In this document: positions 33,508-45,247 of the stretch, in pieces
Position numbering within the stretch: the stretch's first letter is position 1
How the letters are laid out: every line of letters starts with the position of its first letter
Assembly (NCBI GenBank): GCA_001600455.1
Contig: BCKC01000004.1
Coordinates: 3,212,915 to 3,276,914, forward strand
Length of the DNA stretch: 64,000 bases
Direction: 5' to 3'
From: Endocalyx cinctus
Lineage: Eukaryota; Ascomycota; Sordariomycetes; Amphisphaeriales; Apiosporaceae
Made by a program: the position numbers and the translations under genes
The notes under the pieces: generated by a model
Seen by the model: only the letters and a program-made list of their open reading frames with translations
Databases searched by the model: none
What the model was told of the DNA's origin: nothing

Positions 33508-36500
33508 TATCACGAAGTAGGAAACAAATAACAGACTAGATCGAAATGTGTGAACGCATTCTAGTAGATGTATGAAAAAAGGACAGCGTGAAAATGAACA
33601 AGGTTTGTGGGGGGGGAAGAAGAGGTGGTAATAACCTTTGCATAAGTAAGTTGGAAGGGACGGCCAACTTAGTATTATAGGGTTAGGTTGCGATCGGAGC
33701 TTAGGAAACTTTTGGGTCCCAAAGCCCAGCCTCATTTGAGGATCTGTGCCAGGCACATGGGTAACAATTTCAGTAAAAGGATGAGCTGGGGTGGCAGTGA
33801 TCAGTTGTTAAAGGGGTGGTATTTGGGCGTTTTTGACTTGGCGGGAACCGGCGCGGGATAAGTTCAACAGAGACCCCCGGTTGCTTAGAAAGAAAAGGCT
33901 GATCTTAGAAGGGATTCTTTTTTATTTATTTAATTTTTCCTTTTATTTTATTTTAATTCTTTTTTTTTTTTGTTGCTTCGGTAAGCCAACCAAATTTTGT
34001 GATGGGGCGGTAATCTGAGCTTATTATCAGTATCTAACTCGCACCCGATTTAGGCAATGCCAGAAGTGGAAAGTAGAAATAGAACGTCCTCTTTTGGCGT
34101 GAAACTAGATGACCAAGGATAGTTCAGCTTATGTGAACGTATACGGTCGTTACACCCCAAAGAATAAAGTAGCTAGATCTACCAAATCGAAGAGACAGAG
34201 ATAATAGTTGATGATCTGCGAGAGCGCTAACTACGACCGGTGTTGTAGTATCTATACACGCGGTGCCGGAGAGTGTTTTATTTATTTATTTATTTTTTCT
34301 CCGAAGGCAGATGCGAGCACTCGAGTAAGCAATCTCGATGATTAGAAAAGTCGATAAAGAATATGTTTCTCGGATGAAAAGCCTTTCAGGGTAAGATTCC
34401 AATAAGAGAGGAAAAAAAAAAAACAATACCTGTGTAGGTCGGTATGAGAAAGAAAATGGATTATCTTGACCTGGGAAGGTGGAAAAAAGAAAGAAAGAAG
34501 AAAAAGTGGCTTAAGATTTGGCAAGTCGTGCCGGGAAAGGAAATGGGAGGGGAAATGCTGCTTGCTCTCACACGCCACTGCAATGACAAGGCTGCGATCA
34601 ACGTGTCGAGAAACAACATAGTTGGCTTGTCCTAATTGTATATCCCTTCGTCTCATTCAGGGTTCAGGGGTGTTGATGTCGACAGAGCGCCAGGGTTCCT
34701 GGCTTGACCTTTTGAATGGCTTGTTTAGGGCTGGGTCTCGCTTTTGCGCGGCCTACCTTTTTTGTTTTTGGTCTTTTTTTTTTCTTTTCTTCCTTTCTTC
34801 TACAGTACGAAGAGAGAGAAATTCGAGCACCCAGACCACCACCTTAGTTTCGAATTTGATGGATGGGAAACGAGCTAAGTAGGACGCAGTGGCCGGGGAT
34901 CAAGGGCTCCGATGCAGGGTCGATCCTCGACGGGGTCAAATATGAAGGGAATGGAAGAAAGGTGAACCAATCAAAGAGTGTGGGGTGTGTGTGTAAGTAT
35001 TACCGAAGCGGCTACCAGGTCTTGAGTAAGTGAGAGCGGATGAAGTGGATCCTAGTGTAGGTTGAAAAGAAAGAGGGAGGACCACTGCTAGGTGATCTAC
35101 GAAAACTATGAGCGAGGGTGTTCTGATGTTGTAAGACCTGGGAAGAGAATCTGTACGTATGTAAGGAACGAAATGCTGAAGAGTTCCTCTATCGTTGTTT
35201 ATAGTAGATGATATTAAGTAATACAGAGAAGAAGAAAGAAAATATTCCTAACTCTCTTTTTTTTTGGTCACACCCTCTTCTCTCTCTCTTATTTTTTTAA
35301 ATCATTTTTTATTATTATTTTATTATCTCTTTAGGATTCTACATGCGTTAGGTATGTAAGTATGTATGTATAATATGTATAGTATGTACAGTATGCATAT
35401 TCTAATAGGTGTAGAAAATCGCAGTATATACGGAGTACTACACGTACATTTTAGATACTAAACACAAACAGATCTCCCCCCTTGTAAAGAGTAGATCTGA
35501 AGAGTGGGGGGGAGGGGGAGAGAGAGAGAGAGACCATACACTAATGTCTCTTTCAGGTAACAGATGGAAGGAAAAGAAAGAAAAGAGGGACGGCTTGTTC
35601 GATTTAAGTCCTAGATTGGATTAAAGCGGTTAAGAGAATGCGGACTGAAGATTTATTTGATGGTTTACTATGTATGTAGTATACAAGTATGAAAAATAGA
35701 GGAAACAGAGAAAATCGAGTATGGCTGATGTTGAAAAGGATCGTCGAAAAAGAAGAAGAAACTGTGGCTAAGCCGGAGGTTTACCATGTTTACGATGTTT
35801 ACCATGTCTACCATGTCTACCATGTAAGCACCGTGTTAGGGACGGTACCATATGCATGTCTCATTCTGAAATACTGTACGATACAGTGCATTGACGAGAT
35901 GAGATGTAAGAGGTAGGTATGCGTATCCGTATGCGGGCATAAAGATAATATACTAGCATGTAAGTTGGTATAGCTCGTATGCAACTGACGTTACAACGAT
36001 GTCACTTCACCAAAAAGAATCTTCATCGAGTGAGTAACCCGTGAGTTTTAAGAATATATCGACCTACCTGTAGGTATATTATACTGTATAAAAGACAGAA
36101 AAGAAAAGTGGATCAAACGGATGCACGGAGTACGCAGAGAGAGAGTTGAAGAGAGAGAAAGGGAGACAGATGGAGATACATACAGCTAGGGCGTATTTAG
36201 TACTGAGTACATATCTGTACGCATACTATTAAGTACCGAATAAGTAAGTAAATAAGTACTGAAAGGTATAGTACAGTAAATTTATAAAAGTGCGGTATAC
36301 GCATCGTCAAGTAGGTAATTAGGTAGGTAACAAGTAAAAGGCAGCAAGTCCTAATCAGGCAAGTCAGCCATTTTTGGGTTTCGGATGTTTTATATTTGGA
36401 CGAATCATAAGAACTATAACTAGGAATAGAAACCGTTTATTAGGAATTAAGTGGAATGAAAGGACCATAAAAAATCATATTACACGTCACTCGTTCGCAA

Positions 36501-37015
36501 ATTGACCTGAAAAAAAAAAAAAAAAAAAACAGACAGCGTTACAAGGGAGAGGAACTTCGGAAGGGGGTAAAAAAAAAAAAAACAGAAGTTAATACGTTTT
36601 GACATTAAACAAGTTTTTTTTTTTAACACCATTTAAATAAGAGGAAGAGAAAGGTAGACTAATAGAGGGGAGGGGTCATGCAAGTACCTAGTTGTAAGTT
36701 ATGGACCCCATGGAGTGCGAGTTACAAAGAACACCAAAAAAACCCAAGAGCGAACGATTGAGAGGATGAGAGGGCGAGATAACTTGGAATATTCTGTATA
36801 CGCATATGTACTATGTAGATGTAGAACAGGGATGAAGAAAAATGAGGGGTTCTGAATCTGAGACCAATAACAAAAGTAAAGGATGACATTGAGTTGCTTA
36901 ACCTAGCTGCCTAGTTGTAAAGACTTATTATTTATTTACATAGCATGTATTTATGTACGGAATATATGTAATTATTTCTATTTCTATTCATTTCTATCTG
37001 GCGCAGCATATTGGG

Positions 37016-37039
37016 TTTTTTTTTTTTTTTTTTTTTTTT
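37016..37039. repeat. T24 homopolymer
   Basis: Twenty-four consecutive T in otherwise unremarkable AT-rich DNA. Confidence 0.9.
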
Positions 37040-37850
37040 CTATTTATGATCTTTCATTTCGAATACTTACTTGTACAGTACATCATAGCTAGGTAGTAGT
37101 TCATAACTAAGTCTATACTACTAGAAAAGCTTCTCTGCTCCATTATTTAGTCTTACCCTATCTACCCTTTCACCCTCTCTTTTTTTTTGTGTGTTCTATA
37201 ACACAAATAAGTACTTAATACTGGGGATGGTCATCATCCTAATGTATGCGTAGTGTATTACATAGTACATACATATATGTAAGTATATGTATATTTAGTA
37301 TATACCACTCACTATATCATCCCTGTTGTTGTGTAGGTTATCAGTGTTGGGTAGTCATCAGTCTTACTAGAATGTTCAATTTCATGGTTGCCTACTTTTC
37401 ACTTTACCCACCACATACATACCTAGGTATATACCTACACTACATATACACACACCACATACATATATAGTGTAGTGTACAAGTCCTGAAGGGTGTACGG
37501 TACGGTGATGTAGTGCATGGTCAGAGTAAAGCACCCTTTTTTCTGATTAGCTCGTCTTTTCTGCTTCTTTTATGGAACCCGGAGTCTTCCGCGTGTCTAC
37601 GATAGGCGAGTGACGCGCGCGGAACGTTGAGCGGCTGTCTCATGGTATAATGGTAGAAGTACAATTTAAATATGATTGGGACTTACCCTACGCTACGCTA
37701 CTTTAAGCTGGGCTAGGGTGTCATCGTCGTGTTTGGGTGCATTGACGCCAGGTAAGCAGGGTATATTACACGCATAAGAGAAAATCCTGCAGCGGGGTGC
37801 TGCTACTTTCGGCTTGTCTCAGCGTTACTGTACGTCGTAGCGGTGGCTGC

Positions 37851-37875
37851 CTTTTTTTTTTTTTTTNTTTTTCTT
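37851..37875. other. Unresolved base in a T-run
   Basis: One N (37867) inside a poly-T stretch. This is a second, minor assembly uncertainty. Confidence 0.95.
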
Positions 37876-40800
37876 TTCCCAACTCGCCCTCGCTCTCACA
37901 CTCTCTGGCTCTCTCTGGTATACATATACATAGGGACCAATGTTACCCTTTCTTAATATATTCTGGTCCGACGGTACAGCGAGTTAAGCGCCTTTGTTTC
38001 CCCCCTCCATTTCGCTTCTCGCACGCAATATATCTTATCTTCCCGTGCCACTGGCTGATCAATCAAAAACCAACTTTTTGTTACCTTCTCCCGTCTTTTA
38101 CCTGGACGGTATACCACTTATATTGTAGCGTCCGACAATTTTAATTAGCCACGTGTTTACACGCACCCTCCGAGAAACCTTGACGTGCGGCTGATAAACA
38201 ACTATGATGTCGTGAGATTTTTTCCAAGGGTTTGTTTTTTTTGGTCGTTTTCTTTGCGTAGGACGACCAGGATAAATGAATAGTATCCTTGGTAAGGAGT
38301 TGCGCACAAACTCCCTCCATGACACACACGCGAAATACTTCTCCTGTGCTAAAGCCACACTCTTCCAGCAGGTATTTATTGCTACCTATTTGAGCCTAAC
38401 TACAGGACCGAGCTCGCTGTAACCCTTCGGGAAATCGGACACATTATTTCATGTACGGATGAATGAAAATCGTTATGGTTCCCGCTCGAATCTGCATGTA
38501 CGGGGTTTAAACCAATCGGCAAGGTTGAAAAGAAAAGTAAATAAACAGCTGAAAACAAAAACAAAAAAGAATCAATACTTCTTCTTACTCTTTTGTAAAG
38601 AAGTCGCGAAACTAGCATGTAGTGTACTTTCATTCATGTACATATGCGAATACGTTCGGGATATGCAGGGCGTTTATGTCTTGATTGTTTTTTTGTTATG
38701 TTTCTTCTTTCGGTCCCATCGTTGGTTTTAATGACAACAGCGTATATGACGTTTTCGTGTGGTAATGTCCGAATTAAGCAACTCCCGGCCTTGGAGCCAA
38801 CCCCTGGCCTATCCTATCTAAACCATACACTAATCAGATTTGGATCTTAACCAGCCACATTAATGAACCATATCTTTTTTTTTTCTTTCCCAAGTTATCT
38901 TTTTATATACTATATAAAAAATCAAAATCGAAATCGAAATATTGAATCCTGAGCCTCAATATACTACTTCCTATCGTCTATCCTATCACGCTACACGTGT
39001 TGGAGACTTATGAGCTTCGGCATATGGCTCTTCTGCGCATGCATATACTTTATGTGGGAATCTAGTTAAACCAGAGAAATAGAAGGAGGGAGAGAAATAG
39101 GCAAACACCACATACGACACGACGCTGCATAGGTACTGTGCACGGCATCTCGAATGGTGTGATGAAAGTGGATGATCTATCTGCCACAAGCCTATATACG
39201 TATGCAGTATTATGTGTGTACTTGTACAGTATCAAGTATAGTCGGGTTCGTTATTTTTTATTTATTCATTTATTAAGAAAATCACTGCCTTTTTATATGG
39301 ATGGTTGCGTTGCCTCCAAACATTTGATTTTTTCCCCCTTCTATGCTTGCTTTGTTCATGCAAGTAACCCCAAGACTTTCTTTGCCCGAGAAACGGCTGT
39401 ATCCTAGCATAGGAAGAAGAAAAAAATAAGACGCGAGTTTAAAGCATTCTACATAGCATCGTCGTACAGACGCGCGGAATACGAAGAAGTATCTTTTTTT
39501 TTTCTTCTCCTTCTCTCGTTTGGCTTTCTAGACTTGGACTCGAACTCGAACTCGAGTTCAACAAGATATAAAAATAAAACCTTATTTGATGCTTTCGGAT
39601 CCTTTCTCTGGAATTCCGTCTTCGAGATATTTTATTTGGCTTTAAATCCACGCGAACTGATATATATAAAGTATATAGGAATACATAAATACACCAGCCT
39701 GAAGAATTATTTCAAATAAGGGTGGTCTATGAATAAACTCGAATCCATGGGCCTGTAGTTAGTGGGCTGTACTTTTTCGTACATACGTACATGTAGTATA
39801 GTGATGCTGCCCAGAGCCAGGTAGACCAGGTCCCTGGTTACAGGTACTTTTTCACGAGAGAGAACGCACTCACACAATATCCAAATAGGGAAGATGATAT
39901 GAAATTCGACCAATCAGATAATTGTCGGTCCTTATTTTAGATATCCTTGTATTAGCTCCATTACTCGTGTTGGCTTGGGTTGACCTGGGTTTATTTGAAG
40001 ATTGGAACCAACCGTAGATCTTTGAGTAAGTATTTTTTTTTTCTCTGTTTATAGTGTATCTCTTCTATCTCTTCTATCTCGATGAAGTTTGTAGTGTATG
40101 TATAATGAGCAGGATGGATGTATTATAAGTAAAGCCACAATCCTCCAGCCGCTTTAAACTATCCCATCTACAGTATTCCGTCTATCCATGTTAAAGTCCA
40201 GCTCTTTTTGTATTCTACCAGTGGGGCTTTCGCTAACCCTACACTATATTGGCAATTCTATTGATTTTTTTTTTGTTCCCTCTTCCCTAATTTTCCATGC
40301 ATGGGTAAGATAAATATTACTTGATCAAGGAAACATCTGAAACATGACAAGCAGCCTCTTTGACCAAAAAGATTGCAAAGGCTAGTACTTTAATTCCCCC
40401 ATATTGGCGAGAAATATTATCATTCGTACGTGTGTATACGGAGTACTAGAAAAATAATTAATGTATTTCTAAATGGTTGACGAAAAGAAGAGGGCTCAGA
40501 AAGGACACTACAGTAATAAAACCGCCCCTTAATTACTAGTGTATACTAAAACCTCATACCATGTGTTTGCTGACGAGTCGTGGAGTTGCGTACTGCAGCG
40601 CCATAAGTTTATGCTAGGATAAGGCTTTCCGTTTTAGGCTTTCAATCATCCGGTAAGAATTTCTGTATGCTGGGCGATAGGCTGATAGGTAATGTACCGT
40701 AGGTTATATGTGTATGTTTTGAAGACTCTCTGTTAAGGTTAGGTAACGTTACTGGTCACCATCTCCGTTAGTGTAGTGTTCGATGTTTACGGGACTTACG

Positions 40801-41218
40801 TAGATCATCCTGTAAAGCATCTAAAGGGTGTATCCTAGGACTACTAGTATGCTTACTTACATTCCTAGTAAGTATAAGAGGGTTACATACCTACTCTACA
40901 TACATATGTAGTGTAGTATGTATATGTATGTAGGTTTTGGACGGTTGAAGGGTTGGAGGGCGATGAAGGATGAGGTAATTACGACTCGCGGAACGAACCA
41001 TCTGTTGAACCGACCGTTGAGCTTCTGTCGACTGCGTTAGAAACTCGCGTGTTCAGGGCTTACACTAGCAACAGTAGTGTTAGAATACCGTTGGCCCTTT
41101 TCCTGTTAGTTCTTCTTACTGCACGCGTGAGAGAAAAAAAAAACGGACAACTACAAGCTTACTAGGTTAGCTAGTACGGTAGTTTGACTTCTGAAGGGAC
41201 TAGTCAAGCCTGTCTACC

Positions 41219-41266
41219 ACCATTATCATCATCATTATCATCATCGTCATCATCATCACCATTATC
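41219..41266. repeat. ATC/ATT trinucleotide repeat
   Basis: About fifteen trinucleotides of ATC and ATT with one GTC interruption. No frame around it is coding. Confidence 0.85.
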
Positions 41267-43295
41267 AAAGACAGGAAAGCCGACTGACTAATCGGAAAGA
41301 TAGAGAAAGAAAATAAAAATCCCATGAGATTCGTGTTCTAGTTCCCAGGGCACGAGCATCAGCGCTAGATAAGTCAGGGCGTCACTGTACCTTTCACCGC
41401 ATCACGATCGTATGTCATTCCCTCGACTGACTGACTAGTACGCACACGACGGACTTCCGACGACACCCTGTACGCGCGCGCACATATACAGAGAGATGAA
41501 ATGGAGGGAGGGATACAACACTAATCGCTGAACAGAGCACAAGAGATTTCAGGTTTGAACACCGGATGGACAAGACGGTAGGTAGCATAGCGTGTACGCA
41601 TCTGGTTATAGCGATAGAGAACCTGTCAAACCCAAGATCGTAAACAGCCTACTTTCCTGGTAGTCCTCCGAGTCAGACTTCTAGGTCGATGGGATGAAAA
41701 TACACACTTTAAATCCATATCTCTTCTTTTTCCCTGCTATGGTTATCTGTTCTAGAGATATAACCTTCTGAACTAGAACTTCTAGAGAGGGGAAAGGGAA
41801 GAAACACGTGCGGACTAATGTAGAACGAGACTTGTCAGATGCCCTAAGAAGGCGATCAATCGATCTGTCTAAATTCTAGACGTTTGTGACGATCCCCACG
41901 AGTCTATGACTAGTGAAAACTCAATTCAACCCCCTCCCCGTCCCAATATCTACAGTACCTTGTTTCATCAGACGACGACGATCCCTGGTTGTATCATCGA
42001 TACATTTAGTGCTCACGTTACCCAAACATAGAGAAGAAGAAAAATAAAGTAGAAGAGGGATGGAGGGGGGAGAGGGGGGACGAGCGAATTCTAAGCCATG
42101 TATTCCATGCAGGGCGACACACAATGCCGACTTCTAGCGGTGGCTTAATTTCATGCCTAAAGTAGACCGGGAGACCTAAGCAGTTTGACGAGAAGAAGGA
42201 GGAGGAGGGTAGGGGAGGTGAAAAAAAAGATCGTACTCAGTAACCTGTTATCTGCACCAACCAATAACTTCTTCCTTGCCCGGGGAAGGCCCCGGTTGAA
42301 CACCGGACACACGACATGAAAAAAAAAAGAATAGATAGCTACATTCGATGTTATGTATGCCTATCGGTGATCATCTGCAGACGGGATTTCATGGTCGATC
42401 TACCCAAGATCTGCTGTTTTTTTTTTTTTTTTTTAAAAAAAAAGGTATGTATGTATATATGGTGGAACAATCCCATGACTTAGGGTATCGAAGCCTGATC
42501 TACCCTCTCGTCAATCAATCAAATTCGTGCGATATATGTACTAGATGGTAAGAATAAGGACTAGGCAGAGAGTGCCGTGTACCAATAAGTTTGATAGGAG
42601 GACAACACCCTACAGAAACACGCCTCATCTACACTAATCTAACTAGAAAAAAATAAAAAATAAAAAAATAAAGTAATATACCCCCTCGGGGTTTCCCCAT
42701 CTATCTTATATAGCGCGTGCTATAATACTATACTATATACTAGAACATCGTGGCAGTTATTCTTAAGAGGTGACACCAACCCAAGGTCAACGGTTAAGGT
42801 ATGTTCGTCTCCACAAACAACGATAACCTTCATCTGGGAGTTAATAGGTCCTATGATCTACGCTAAATGAGGACGGTATACTTAGCTCCCTCCTTCGGGA
42901 GGAGCTTAGAGGGCGTCACCCAAGTCACGTCCGGACCAAGCCTTAGGCAGATGCAGGAGTAGTAATGATAGCCCATCTCTTTTTCCTCTTTCTCTGGATG
43001 GGAGGATTGAGGACGACGTATCCGTCTGGTCTGTGTCTACGATCTTTAATGTAAGTAAGAATATGCGTGAATCTGAATAAATAATAGTACTATGTGTTGC
43101 CTCCTTTCACTTGACTTATTGGTGATATATCTACATCAGCTCGGTCACCGGCGTCAATAACTGAGGCTCTAGAAACGGTATTTTTTAAGCTAAGCCTAGC
43201 TTCTACTAAATTCTTACCATGCACCGATGATGGCGCCGAATCTAAAGGCAGCTTTCCCCGTCGTGCAAAGGCCTTTTGTTCGATACTCGGAGTTA

Positions 43296-43378
43296 CCCCC
43301 CCCCCCCTTTTTTTTTTTTTTTTTTTTTTCCCCCTTCCCTTTTTTTTTTCCCCCCCCCCCCCCCCCCCCCCCCCCCCC
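43296..43378. repeat. 83-bp uninterrupted pyrimidine tract
   Basis: The plus strand reads C12, T22, C5, TTCCC, T10, C29 with no purine. The purine strand has two long G-runs, so triplex, i-motif or G-quadruplex structures are possible. The long open frames across it (proline, phenylalanine, glycine or lysine runs) are artefacts. Confidence 0.95.
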
Positions 43379-45247
43379 ACTTCTTCCTTCTACACTTCAT
43401 TTCCATAATACTCACCGAGAAATATCTATACTGTATTAAGTCTAGCAAAAAAGACGATTGAGGAAAAACAGGGAGAGAGAAAGAAGAAAGAAAAAAGCAA
43501 AAAAGGTACGAGTTTGCGTAAATTTCCAGCACCTGCCGCTTTCGTCAACCCGAACCCCCCCTGGATCTGTCAAACGAAAAAGATTTCTCCGAACTGCGTC
43601 ATATGCACAATATATATATATATAAATATATGTATGTACGGACTGTTACATATAACCATTCATCATTGATATAAAATAATAATAATAATAATGCTGCATC
43701 AGCTCTATACTACTTACTAGTTACCGCATAATAATAGCGAGAAGAGGCAGGCGGATACGTACGTACGTAAGTATTCAAACAATGCAGGGCGGATGCGAAT
43801 AGTAATCAACCTGCTTGCGAAGAAAAAGTGACATGCAGGACCGCCCTCGGCACCGAAACAAATCGGATCTGCTTTCCCTCCCCCCCCCGCCCCCTCCCTG
43901 CTTCTTACATATTTCTTTCTTGTAATTTTATCCTTTTACCCCCTTTGCTATGTCACGTGCTACGACTTGTAGAAAAAGGCAGTCGAGTGCGAGGATATAG
44001 AGAAAAGAAAAAAAAAAAGAGGCGAGTAAGTAGAGCCGCAACCCTTGGCTTTGGCTGTTTGTGGCTGTTTCATCACATCGCCGGTGGAGATGAAAAAAAA
44101 ACCGAGATAAGTGCCGTGCACACCCCGCGTTATGTTGTAGTGTGAATCCATATGTGCGTATATCACAGGAGCCATTCAGATATCATGCAGGGTAGGTTCC
44201 AGGGCCGTGAGACCAAGTGAAATAAAATGGGACTAGACGTCTCCGTGAACGGGAGATGACCAGCTAGGATCCAAATCCTGAAAGCTAACGTATATTGAGC
44301 TGATCTGACGAAAATACGAATAATCGTTTTTTCTTTCCTTCTTTCTCACCGAGCAAGTCTTCTGACCGATTCGCAAGGGGAAGCCAATCAGCAAAAAAGC
44401 GACAATCCCCCAAATACTATCACATATCCAGGATACTCGATACGTAGAGGCGGAGGGACATTGGATATCTGATACAGATGAATATATATCTGACGAGCGA
44501 GGACTACTAAGCTGTCCAGTAGACTCACGCTAGTGAAACCTCCTGGCTGAAGCTTCATTTCCCCCATCAACATGCAGGTCATAAATTGGCTACCTTCGAC
44601 ATACACAGATGCTACCTCATCGTTGTTCAGGTATTCCTTGCAAGGGAATATCGCCGAGGTCGGTAATTTTCACATGCTCTTTTTGGCCTGTATTCTATAT
44701 CGAGATTCTATGTACACGGCTGGTTTCAAATTCCATGACCCCCGTCCTATGTGGAAGTAACAGCCATAGAGTGAGGATGTGGCTAGTTGCCCGGGACGGA
44801 AAAGGTCTTCTCTTCAAGATGTCTTGGTCATAGGCCTCATGATGGTATCATAAAAACTTTCCGCATATGTTTCGCCTCACAGAAAAAGAAAAGAAGAAGA
44901 AACCCAGCTCCGTTGCAAAATATAAAGAAAAGAAGAGTGGAATCATGATAACTAAACAGATAAATGATAAAGACACAGTAAATGAAGATGCACGTTCAAT
45001 CGCAAAGCACGACCCCCGATGCAGACGCAAATGCCGTGAAGGTAAAACAAACAAAACCGAATAATGCTAGAATAGTAAGTGCAAATGCTACGATCCTTTT
45101 CTCTATGAAATAAATATCATTGTCTAAGACGAGGTGAGGGAAGTCGACAGCACGTTACAAATCACGAATGATTTGAATCGGTGCTATCAAGGGGAAACCG
45201 GAAGCCTCCCCTATTTTTTGTTTGTTGTTTGCGATGTCGGGCTCCAG

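Larger units (their letters stand above)
33508..45247. other. Gene-poor region, right arm (11.7 kb)
   Basis: No supported gene on either strand. This arm is upstream of the polyQ regulator gene and may hold its long leader and distal control elements. Contents include a TACCATGT-type short repeat (about 35782-35826), A20 (36510-36529), T24 (37016-37039), a single N in a T-run (37867), an ATC/ATT run (41219-41266), a T18A9 junction (42417-42443), a pure pyrimidine tract (43296-43378), AT repeats (43612-43625) and AATAAT repeats (43675-43691). Three of four exact TACTCCGTA-type 9-mers noted elsewhere fall outside genes; two are here. Confidence 0.5.

Noticed and set aside
37636..37710. tRNA-like string (TCATGGTATAATGGTAG) suggesting an A box
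   Set aside because: No matching B box (GGTTCRANNCC) or acceptor-stem pairing follows at the right distance, so a tRNA gene is not supported.
43090..43532. Open frames with Gly/Lys or Pro/Phe runs
   Set aside because: They arise only from the pyrimidine tract and have no independent coding support.
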